This document shows, piece after piece, positions 1 to 6,564 of a DNA stretch of 64,000 nt. A program made the translations under genes and the position numbers. The DNA lies in NCBI GenBank assembly GCA_023396225.1, contig JAEWWT010000014.1, forward strand, positions 62,001 through 126,000, given 5' to 3'. The notes under the pieces are model-generated. The model saw only the letters and a program-made list of their open reading frames with translations, was not told where the DNA came from and searched no databases. The first letter of the stretch is position 1, and every line of letters begins with the position of its first letter. The DNA comes from Bacillota bacterium (GTDB taxonomy: Bacteria; Bacillota; Clostridia; Oscillospirales; Ruminococcaceae).

Positions 1-270
1 GCTGAATTCAAGTTCGGATATAAATTTTTTGAATGTTGATAGTGTTTCACTGTTCAGCAAATAGTGTGACCATTTTCCATCCTTATGAGCTATTACAAGA
101 CCACATTCTGTCAGTATCTTCATGTGATGCGAAAGTGTAGGCTGGGTAATTTCAAAAGCTTCAAGAAGTTTGCAGGCACATTTTTCACCACCAGACAGCA
201 TTTTTACTATTTTAAGTCTGTTTGAATCACCTAAAGCTTTGCAAATAAGTGCAATATCAATTTCATTCAT
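1..270 (-). CDS. ArsR/SmtB-family metal-sensing repressor, C-terminus cut by window edge
   Basis: The 90 codons present run from the ATG at 270 to the window edge without a stop, so the C-terminus lies outside. The N-terminal part reads ALGDSNRLKIVKMLSGGEKC and continues into a winged-helix domain with the recognition helix QPTLSHHMKIL at about residues 49-59. The segment EKCACKLL at about residues 33-40 resembles the ELCVCDL metal-binding loop of the As(III)/Sb(III)-sensing ArsR subgroup and supplies two cysteines. Family knowledge: the dimer leaves its operator when metal binds. It is preceded by its own promoter with an overlapping inverted repeat, so autoregulation is likely. The controlled transporter is probably beyond the window. 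The metal specificity is an inference. Confidence 0.85.
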   Translation of the reverse strand, partial: MNEIDIALICKALGDSNRLKIVKMLSGGEKCACKLLEAFEITQPTLSHHMKILTECGLVIAHKDGKWSHYLLNSETLSTFKKFISELEFS

Positions 271-301
271 ATAAACACATCCTCAATTTCATATTTAATT
301 T

Positions 302-337
302 CATCTATATAATATCATATGTATAGATGCTTGTCAA
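302..337 (-). promoter_or_regulatory. Sigma-A promoter with overlapping inverted-repeat operator for the ArsR gene
   Basis: On the minus strand TTGACA (337-332), a 17-nt spacer and TATTAT (314-309) form a near-consensus vegetative promoter. A perfect 8-bp inverted repeat CATCTATA-N12-TATAGATG spans 302-329, covering the -10 box and most of the spacer. ArsR/SmtB repressors typically bind such AT-rich dyads with a 12-nt centre. An SD-like GAGGATG precedes the ATG at 270. Confidence 0.8.
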
Positions 338-654
338 TATGTATCAACAATAAAATAAATATTATCTTGTCATGTTAATGACAAGTCTGTTTTTCCGTAA
401 AACGGATAATTCTTATGCATAATTCAATTGTCATAAAAATTAAATAGTGTAAGGACAAGATATGTACCAAAACAAAAAGACCACTAAGCTTTTAACTTAA
501 TGGTCTTTTTCTGATTGTCATAACAATATACAAATATCTTTATGACAGTAATGTATTAACGTGGTTTGGTATGTTTTTTTCAATTAAAATGACTTTTTAA
601 TCTCCTCGCTTTTGCAGGGAGTTTATTTATCTTTGTATGCGTTGCTTTAGATTA
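338..654. other. Gene-poor intergenic stretch with three hairpins
   Basis: I see no supported coding frame here. Visible structures are a perfect palindrome CTTGTCAT-GTTA-ATGACAAG at 366-385, a terminator-like hairpin at 474-510, and TGTCATAA/TTATGACA arms at 516-523 and 540-547. The 7-bp core TTGTCAT-N4-ATGACAA recurs in front of polC. A small RNA is possible but no convincing promoter was found. Confidence 0.4.
474..510 (-). terminator. Rho-independent terminator-like hairpin without an assigned gene
   Basis: Arms AAAAAGACCA (474-483) and TGGTCTTTTT (501-510) pair perfectly. Read as minus-strand RNA the stem extends to about 15 bp through one U-G wobble, and it is followed by TTTTTGTTTT. 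The wobble favours minus-strand use. No gene ends just upstream of it on that strand. Confidence 0.6.
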
Positions 655-657
655 AAA

Positions 658-693
658 AAATAAACCGCTCAAATCACTTCAAGCGGTTTATTT
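658..693 (-). terminator. Terminator of the tRNA-Arg transcript
   Basis: A perfect 12-bp stem (658-669 with 682-693) starts five bases after the tRNA 3' end and is followed on the minus strand by a run of T residues. Confidence 0.85.
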
Positions 694-697
694 ACGT

Positions 698-774
698 TGG
701 TGCGCTGCAAGGGACTCGAACCCCTGACCTACTGGTTCGTAGCCAGTCACTCTATCCAGCTGAGCTAGCAACGC
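698..774 (-). tRNA. tRNA-Arg (anticodon ACG)
   Basis: The 77-nt cloverleaf includes an encoded CCA end. The acceptor arm GCGTTGC pairs with GCAGCGC, the anticodon loop is CTACGAA (ACG, read as ICG), and the T loop is GGTTCGAGTCC-like. A consensus promoter lies upstream and a terminator downstream, so it is a single-gene transcript. Confidence 0.97.
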
Positions 775-789
775 TTAATCAACTCAATT

Positions 790-818
790 ATTATATCATA
801 TATATAGAATCATGTCAA
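790..818 (-). promoter_or_regulatory. Sigma-A promoter of tRNA-Arg
   Basis: TTGACA (818-813), a 17-nt spacer and TATAAT (795-790) are full consensus, as expected for a stable RNA gene. The tRNA starts 16 nt downstream. Confidence 0.9.
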
Positions 819-848
819 TACTTTTTTATTTATAAATATATAAATTGT

Positions 849-2129
849 CTATAAATTAAAACAATTTCTCTCAAACATTTCCTGAAGTGAAATAAGTACA
901 CCCATTCTTCCGGTTGGATATGTTAATCCTCCTTGAAAATATGCTGCAAATGGTTCACGAAGTGGTGCATCAGCAGATATTTCTATAGACGCACCCATAT
1001 TAAATGCACCAGCAGCCATTATTACTTGAGAATCATAACCAGGCATATCCCATGGCTCTGGAGATACAAAGCTGTCAACAGGTGCTCCCTTTTGTATCCC
1101 TTGGCAAAACGCAATAAGATTTTCAGGTGAATTCATTAGAATTGTAGTTACTATATCTCCACGCTTCTCATAAGACTTTGGAAAGCTCTCAAATCCAACA
1201 AGATTCATTATTTCAGCTGTAAATGTAGCAGTCTTTACAGCTGAAGCAACAACTTCAGGAGCATAAAAAAGTCCCTGATACATAAGTTTATTCTGATTCA
1301 GAGTACATCCGACTTCTTTTCCCATTCCTACACAAGTAAGTCTGTATGCACACATTTCAACACAGTCTTTACGTCCGGCAATATACCCACCAGTTTCAGC
1401 AATTCCACCACCAGGATTCTTAATTAACGAACCAATTATAAGATCAACTCCTACATCTGTAGGTTCAATTGTTTCAATAAACTCACCGTAGCAGTTATCA
1501 ACCATAATTATTGCCTCAGAATTTGCACTTCTAACTACCTTTACGATTTCTTTGATATCATCTATAGTTAAAGCAGGTCTTATTGCATACCCTCTTGAAC
1601 GCTGTATGTATGCAACCTTAGCATCCTTAACGTTATATAATATTTTTTGATAATCTGGTTGTCCATCTGGTAAAAGGTCAACTTCATCGTAAATAACACC
1701 ATAATCCTTCAATGAACCTCCGCCATTACCACTAAGTCCAATTACTTCAGTAAGTGTGTCATATGGTGTTCCGGTAAGGCTTAAAATCTTATCACCTGTT
1801 CTGAGAATTCCAAATAAAGCACATGTTAGTGCATGAGTACCGGAAACAAAAGAATGTCTTACAAGAGCGTCTTCAGCACCAAATACCTGAGCATAGACTG
1901 CATCAAGAGTATCTCTGCCAACATCTCCGTAACCATAACCAGTAGTACCCTTCATACAGATTTCGCTAACTTTATTATCAATAAATGCTTTAAGAACCTT
2001 TTCTCCATTAATTCTTGCTGTTTTCTCAATATTATAAAATACTTCTTTGCAGTTTTCTTCTGCTTTATCGGCAAGCTTTAAAATCTTTTCATCAATATTG
2101 AAGCCTTTATTATTTAGTAACTGTGACAT
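849..2129 (-). CDS. PLP-dependent enzyme, methionine gamma-lyase-like (aluminum-resistance protein family)
   Basis: The 426-residue protein is a fold-type I PLP enzyme of the Met_gamma_lyase family (COG4100), whose members are often labelled aluminum resistance protein. The Schiff-base lysine is K237 in SLIKNPGGGIAETGG, and DNCYGEF is the cofactor-ring region. The physiological substrate is not established for the family; C-S lyase activity is inferred. I start at ATG 2129 rather than the in-frame ATG at 2141: the upstream ATG abuts AAAGGA, while 2129 has GGTGAT at normal spacing. The start directly abuts repeat copy A, so expression may depend on that element. The gene ends about 75 bases before the tRNA-Arg promoter. 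Confidence 0.85.
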   Translation of the reverse strand: MSQLLNNKGFNIDEKILKLADKAEENCKEVFYNIEKTARINGEKVLKAFIDNKVSEICMKGTTGYGYGDVGRDTLDAVYAQVFGAEDALVRHSFVSGTHALTCALFGILRTGDKILSLTGTPYDTLTEVIGLSGNGGGSLKDYGVIYDEVDLLPDGQPDYQKILYNVKDAKVAYIQRSRGYAIRPALTIDDIKEIVKVVRSANSEAIIMVDNCYGEFIETIEPTDVGVDLIIGSLIKNPGGGIAETGGYIAGRKDCVEMCAYRLTCVGMGKEVGCTLNQNKLMYQGLFYAPEVVASAVKTATFTAEIMNLVGFESFPKSYEKRGDIVTTILMNSPENLIAFCQGIQKGAPVDSFVSPEPWDMPGYDSQVIMAAGAFNMGASIEISADAPLREPFAAYFQGGLTYPTGRMGVLISLQEMFERNCFNL

Positions 2130-2244
2130 ATTAATCACCATTCCTTTCTGCTATTTATTCCGATTTTGCGAAGCAAAATTTCTGCTCTTGTATTTGCAGA
2201 AAGGAATAAATAACTGCGTGAAAAGTTTTTTCACGCTTACCTCC
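2130..2244 (-). repeat. Structured intergenic repeat, copy A
   Basis: On the minus strand an SD-like GGAGGT (2244-2239) is followed two bases later by hairpin H1, GCGTGAAAA/TTTTCACGC (2216-2236). Next comes a long-range stem P1, GGAATAAATA (2203-2212) with TATTTATTCC (2152-2161), which encloses two hairpins (GCAAAAT/ATTTTGC and GCAGAA/TTCTGC). An 11-bp alternative pairing joins 2196-2206 with 2141-2151 and would cover the purines before the start codon. The element ends at the ATG of the PLP enzyme. Related copies lie at 23000, 27060 and 61154. Confidence 0.75.
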
Positions 2245-2250
2245 AATTAT

Positions 2251-2955
2251 TTATTTCTCAAACAATATATCAGAATAAACTGGTATAAAACCTATTTCTT
2301 CATAAAATGTTACTCTATGTTCCAAAGCAAATAGGTATGCATCTGAATTCTGACTTTTCATCATACCAGAAAGAATATAGAGTAATTCCCTTGCATATCC
2401 CTTTCCCCTGCTTTCAGCTGATGTAGCAATATGTGAAAAGAATGCAAAGTCAGCTTCGTTGAATTGCATTGTTGCAGTAACAGAATCTTTATAGAGATAA
2501 ATATTAGCTGTATTGTGTCTTATTCTATGAGAAATATCAACATACCACTCATCATATTCTTTAATTCCGAAACCTTCTTCAACAATAGGAAATATTTTAT
2601 CAAGACAACAGTTTATTTTCAATTCTTTGTTATTTATCTGAATATTTGCGTTATTAAATTTAAACAGTTTTCGTACATGTTGCTTATAGCCGCTTAAATC
2701 TGTAATGCCATGATTACATCTTATTTCTATTGATACAGGGTTTATCAGCTCAATAAATGAGATTATTTCATCTGAAACTTTGCTGTTATCAATTACCATT
2801 GTAGAGTTGTAAATCATAATAACAGAATCTTCGCACTTATAAAATCTGCAAAAATTAAAATTAGGTCCATAAGCTTTGAAGTAAGACCTGATTTTATACC
2901 CATAATAGCTGTCCGATGTCTGAGGTACGGTGTCAGACGTAATTATACTTATCAT
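2251..2955 (-). CDS. GNAT-family N-acetyltransferase
   Basis: The 234-residue protein has an unrecognised N-terminal half and a C-terminal GNAT fold. The acetyl-CoA motif A is visible as SHIATSAESRGKGYARELL (about residues 176-194), followed by the family's late Tyr/Phe strand FYEEIGF. The acceptor substrate cannot be told. It is the last gene of the murD-M42-M42 operon. The ATG at 2955 overlaps the peptidase stop in an ATGA arrangement, which implies translational coupling; the TTG at 2964 in the same frame has poor SD spacing. Repeat copy A follows its stop codon. Confidence 0.8.
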   Translation of the reverse strand: MISIITSDTVPQTSDSYYGYKIRSYFKAYGPNFNFCRFYKCEDSVIMIYNSTMVIDNSKVSDEIISFIELINPVSIEIRCNHGITDLSGYKQHVRKLFKFNNANIQINNKELKINCCLDKIFPIVEEGFGIKEYDEWYVDISHRIRHNTANIYLYKDSVTATMQFNEADFAFFSHIATSAESRGKGYARELLYILSGMMKSQNSDAYLFALEHRVTFYEEIGFIPVYSDILFEK

Positions 2956-3971
2956 AAACAGCAAATTTCCTCAAACAATTTGCGTATTAACTTATTGCAG
3001 TCTTCTGCATCTGTTTTCTTTATTATACATGACGGAGAATGCAGATATCTGCAAGGTACAGAAACAGCTATTGTACGCACACCATCTCTAGAAACGTGTA
3101 TTGCACCACTGTCATTTCCACCCGCAACTGTTGTTTTTGTTTGCCATCCAATAGCATTTTCTTTAGCAATCTTTTTTGACAAAGCAAATAATTCCTTATC
3201 ATAAATTGTGGATCTGTCCATAAATGGCACAGTTGCACCATTACCAAGCACACAGCATTTATTTTCATCAGATGCTCCCGGAATATCAGCAGCAGTAGTT
3301 GCTTCAATAACAATAGCAAAGTCAGGATTTACCTTATATGCAGCAGTTTTTGAACCTCTTAACCCTACTTCTTCCTGAACAACAAATGTAAACCAACAAT
3401 CGTATTCAAGTTCACTGTTTATCATTTCAATCATTACTGCACAACCAAATCTGTCATCTATAGCTTTACCTTTCAGGTATCCTTCACCAAATTCTATAAA
3501 CTCTGATTCAAAATATACGCTATCTCCTAAAGATACAAAATCAGATGTTTCTTCTTTATTTAATCCCCCAATATCTACATATAACTTTTCAAAATTAGGA
3601 TTACTTTTCTTTTCATCATCAGACAGGTTATGGACAGCTTTTGATCCTATTACTCCAGTAATTTTGTTTTTTCCAATGGTAACTTGCCTGCCTATAACTA
3701 CTTTAGGATCTACTGCTCCAACAGAATTAATCATGATTGTTCCATCATTTTTAATTGATGTTACAATCATGCCTACTTCATCCATATGAGCAGAAATCAA
3801 TATTTTTTTATCAGGAGTTTTTCTGCCCTTTTTAAAGGCAATGATATTTCCGAGAGCATCAATATTATACTCACACTTACCATTAATCTTTGTGCAAATA
3901 TAATCTCTTACCTGAGCCTCGTCACCTGAAATACCATTAATATTACATAATTCTTCTAAAAGAGAAAACAT
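2952..3971 (-). CDS. M42-family metallopeptidase (glutamyl aminopeptidase-like), second of a tandem pair
   Basis: The 339-residue protein fits the M42 family (tetrahedral aminopeptidases of the FrvX/PepA-glutamyl type), which trim peptides in the cytoplasm using two metal ions. Metal ligands are visible: H62 and D64 in ISAHMDEVG, the aspartate in IDDRFG, glutamates in QEEVGLRG, and the late histidine in RYLHSPSC. The start is ATG 3971, which overlaps the previous gene's TGA (TGATG) and sits 7 nt after AGGAGG; the ATG at 3977 is too close to the SD. It is a paralogue of the upstream gene, and such pairs can form mixed assemblies (inference). Confidence 0.9.
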   Translation of the reverse strand: MFSLLEELCNINGISGDEAQVRDYICTKINGKCEYNIDALGNIIAFKKGRKTPDKKILISAHMDEVGMIVTSIKNDGTIMINSVGAVDPKVVIGRQVTIGKNKITGVIGSKAVHNLSDDEKKSNPNFEKLYVDIGGLNKEETSDFVSLGDSVYFESEFIEFGEGYLKGKAIDDRFGCAVMIEMINSELEYDCWFTFVVQEEVGLRGSKTAAYKVNPDFAIVIEATTAADIPGASDENKCCVLGNGATVPFMDRSTIYDKELFALSKKIAKENAIGWQTKTTVAGGNDSGAIHVSRDGVRTIAVSVPCRYLHSPSCIIKKTDAEDCNKLIRKLFEEICCL

Positions 3972-4987
3972 CAGCATACCTCCTTTAAAAATTCAACTAT
4001 TATTTTTGAAGTGTTTATTATATCAGAAAGAGAAACGACCTCAACAGGTGTATGCATATATTTTATAGGAACAGATAAAGTTGCAGCTTTTGCTCCACAA
4101 CGAGTAACAGAAAACTGATCAGCATTTGTCCCGGTAGTTCCATTCATTACTTCAATCTGATATGGTATATTATTTTTCTCTGCTAATGAAATAAGCTTAT
4201 TTGATAAATCTCTATCCAAAGCAGGAGCTATTCCAATCATACATCCTTTACCCATATGTCCGCATTTTATTTCAGAATCGTCTGACGTCAAAGCAAAGCT
4301 GACATCTACTTCAAGAGCTATATCAGGATTTATTTCAAATGCTCCAATTTTTGCGCCTCTTTCTCCGACTTCCTCTTGTGTTGAGAACATAACGCTGTAT
4401 GAACAATTAAGCTTTGTATCTTTAAGCATTTTAACAGCATATAGAATAGCAACTACACCACATCTGTCATCAAGAGCTGCGCCAGTAATCCTGTCACCAG
4501 TTAATTTCTTGGATTTTACAGCAAAAACAACCCTATCACCTAAGGAGATTACTTTATCGGCTTCTTCTTTTGTCATGCCAACATCAATATATATATCATC
4601 AATATCAGGAACTTTATTTGGATTATTCTTAGAAAGATGTGGAGGAAAAGTACAAACTATTCCTGATACTGGTTTCTTGCCTAGTATTGTAATCTGTTGC
4701 GCAAGAAGAAGCCTGCAGTCAATTCCTCCGCAAGCTGAAACCTTTATAAAACCCTCATCAGTGATATAGTTTATAATAAACCCAATCTGATCAATATGAG
4801 CATCAATAAGAATATGTGATTTGCCTTCTTCTCTTTCTCCAAAATCAGCAATTACATTACCATTTTTGATACGAAAATTGCCGCTATATTTACTTAGATA
4901 TTCCATCGCTTTTTCTGATGCACATGTTTCATCTCCTGAAACTCCTGCACAATCAGCCAAATCCATAAGCATTTCTGCAATGTTCAT
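3971..4987 (-). CDS. M42-family metallopeptidase, first of a tandem pair
   Basis: The 338-residue paralogue of the next gene has M42 metal ligands H64 and D66 in IDAHIDQIG, LDDRCG, the catalytic TQEEVGERG and the late histidine in IKYMHTP. A cytoplasmic aminopeptidase role is family knowledge. The start at 4987 is unusual: the only strong SD, AAAGGAG at 5027-5021, is 33 nt away, with a perfect 8-bp hairpin between. The alternative ATG at 5018 opens a 9-codon leader frame in a different phase whose TAA ends one base before 4987. The gene lies 59 bases after murD. Confidence 0.9.
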   Translation of the reverse strand: MNIAEMLMDLADCAGVSGDETCASEKAMEYLSKYSGNFRIKNGNVIADFGEREEGKSHILIDAHIDQIGFIINYITDEGFIKVSACGGIDCRLLLAQQITILGKKPVSGIVCTFPPHLSKNNPNKVPDIDDIYIDVGMTKEEADKVISLGDRVVFAVKSKKLTGDRITGAALDDRCGVVAILYAVKMLKDTKLNCSYSVMFSTQEEVGERGAKIGAFEINPDIALEVDVSFALTSDDSEIKCGHMGKGCMIGIAPALDRDLSNKLISLAEKNNIPYQIEVMNGTTGTNADQFSVTRCGAKAATLSVPIKYMHTPVEVVSLSDIINTSKIIVEFLKEVC

Positions 4988-5027
4988 TTTAGTGACAATG
5001 CTTTCTAATTGAAAGCATATCTCCTTT
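4988..5027 (-). promoter_or_regulatory. SD separated from start codon by a hairpin; possible 9-codon leader peptide
   Basis: AAAGGAG (5027-5021) is followed after two bases by ATGCTTTC-AATTA-GAAAGCAT (5018-4998), an 8-bp perfect hairpin, then 10 bases and the ATG at 4987. Folding would bring the effective spacing to about 12 nt. Alternatively the ATG at 5018 starts MLSIRKHCH, whose TAA (4991-4989) would couple translation to the peptidase, though its own SD spacing is only about 2 nt. Confidence 0.55.
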
Positions 5028-5046
5028 CAATTTATCCTTCAATGAT

Positions 5047-6435
5047 TTAGAGTAAATTTACAATTCTCTTGAAATGATGACCTCTTTCTTCAAAGTTCCT
5101 ATACAAATCAAAGCTTGCACTTGCAGGGGAAAGTGTAACTATATCCCCGCTGACAGCATTTTTTTTCGCACATTCCACAGCTTCTTCAAGAGTACTCACA
5201 CGAATAATTCTGCAAGTATCTTCTGAATAGCCAGGATAATCTTTGACTGCCTTTTCAATTTTATCAGCAGTTGCTCCAAGTAAAATCAAAAGTTTAACAT
5301 TATTATTAACGGGTTCTCCAAGCGGTTCATATGGAATCTTTTTATCATATCCTCCAGCAATTACAATAAGCTTCTGATTAAAAGAATTCAGACCTGCTAT
5401 TACTCTTGTAGGACTTGTAGCAATACTGTCATTGTAGTATTTAACTCCATCAATTTCACGTACAAACTCAATTCTATGTTCAACGCCATTAAAGTTTTTT
5501 GCTACATTTACAATAGTATACTTAGAAACTTCCCCATAAACAGCCGATATTGCAGTAAGATAATTTTCTGTATTATGAATTCCTCTTATTCTTATGTCAT
5601 CCATATGAACAATTATATCTGTTTTACCGTAATCATTAAAACATAACCTACCCTGATCATCCAGAAACGCACCATACTCAGGTATAGATTTTCTTGAAAA
5701 CTTAATTAAACTTCCTCTTACTAAATCAGAAAGTTTATTTGTTTCATCATTATCAAGATTAAGCACAGTTTTACTGAAAGCATTCTGATGAAGAATTAAA
5801 TTTTTCTTGCTGTCTATATACTCTTCCATCGTTCCATGAACATCAAGATGATTTGGAGAAATATTAGTTATAACAGCAACATCAGGTGATTTTCTCATTG
5901 AAATAAGCTGAAAGCTTGACAATTCTACTACTGCACAGTCATCAGGCTTAATTGATTCAATAACTGGAAGAAGCGCACGTCCTATGTTTCCACCCTTATG
6001 GACAGTCTTACCCTCACCTTGTAAAAACTCAGATATCAGAGTTGTGGTTGTTGTCTTTCCATCTGAACCTGTTACACCATATATCTTACAAGGGCATAAA
6101 TCAAAAAACACTTCCATCTCAGAAGTTACAGCAATACCTTTTTTTCTTGCTTTAGTAAGTATTGGATTATTATAGTACATTCCAGGAGTTCTGAAAACAA
6201 CATCACAATTAAATATTTCATCCAAGTAATTCTCTCCAAGAGATAATTTGGCACCCATTTCAACAAATATGTCAGCTATCTCACCAAGTTGCTCTTTATT
6301 TTTTTTATCGCAAACAGTTACATTCAAACCTTTGCTCAGAAACATTTTTATAAGGTCATTATGGCTAACTCCCGTTCCAATAAAAGCAATTTTCTTGTTT
6401 TTTATATCATTAAAGAACTGTTCCGCTTTTGTCAT
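5047..6435 (-). CDS. murD: UDP-N-acetylmuramoylalanine--D-glutamate ligase
   Basis: MurD adds D-glutamate to UDP-MurNAc-L-Ala in the cytoplasmic steps of peptidoglycan synthesis, using ATP. In the 462 residues I see an N-terminal Rossmann-like domain (KIAFIGTGVSHNDLI), the Mur ligase P-loop GVTGSDGKTTTTT, the central motif NISPNHLDVHGT, and the C-terminal domain with FNGVEHRIE and NDSIATSPTR. Start ATG 6435 has GGAGGA about 7-10 nt upstream; an in-frame ATG at 6483 lies inside the leader hairpin and lacks an SD. It is the first gene of an operon with two M42 peptidases and an acetyltransferase. Confidence 0.95.
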   Translation of the reverse strand: MTKAEQFFNDIKNKKIAFIGTGVSHNDLIKMFLSKGLNVTVCDKKNKEQLGEIADIFVEMGAKLSLGENYLDEIFNCDVVFRTPGMYYNNPILTKARKKGIAVTSEMEVFFDLCPCKIYGVTGSDGKTTTTTLISEFLQGEGKTVHKGGNIGRALLPVIESIKPDDCAVVELSSFQLISMRKSPDVAVITNISPNHLDVHGTMEEYIDSKKNLILHQNAFSKTVLNLDNDETNKLSDLVRGSLIKFSRKSIPEYGAFLDDQGRLCFNDYGKTDIIVHMDDIRIRGIHNTENYLTAISAVYGEVSKYTIVNVAKNFNGVEHRIEFVREIDGVKYYNDSIATSPTRVIAGLNSFNQKLIVIAGGYDKKIPYEPLGEPVNNNVKLLILLGATADKIEKAVKDYPGYSEDTCRIIRVSTLEEAVECAKKNAVSGDIVTLSPASASFDLYRNFEERGHHFKRIVNLL

Positions 6436-6463
6436 ATAAAATCCTCCGATAATAAGCAATGTT

Positions 6464-6507
6464 AAAGCAGTGATATAAATCATTTAAACAATTTATAGCA
6501 CTGCTTT
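6464..6507 (-). promoter_or_regulatory. Long hairpin at the predicted 5' end of the murD mRNA
   Basis: AAAGCAGTG and CACTGCTTT arms with a further 7 bp (TATAAAT/ATTTATA), separated by one mismatch, close on a 10-nt loop. The promoter -10 box lies at 6511-6516, so transcription should begin within a few bases of the hairpin. No U tract follows, so it is not a simple terminator; it could be an mRNA 5' stabiliser or an operator dyad. Confidence 0.6.
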
Positions 6508-6510
6508 TAT

Positions 6511-6539
6511 ATTATATACAATTATTAAAGAAATAGCAA
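6511..6539 (-). promoter_or_regulatory. Sigma-A promoter of the murD operon
   Basis: TTGCTA (6539-6534), a 17-nt spacer and TATAAT (6516-6511) lie between the amylase gene's stop and murD. Confidence 0.7.
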
Positions 6540-6564
6540 CTACTTTAATTAATATTACAAATAT

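Noticed and set aside
366..385. Terminator for the ArsR region on the plus strand
   Set aside because: No gene ends upstream on the plus strand and the T-run begins only after TCTG; treated as a palindrome of unknown role.
2047..2334. Plus-strand frame of 95 codons over the PLP enzyme start and repeat copy A
   Set aside because: No SD, overlaps a well-supported gene on the other strand and the repeat element; composition is that of a shadow frame.
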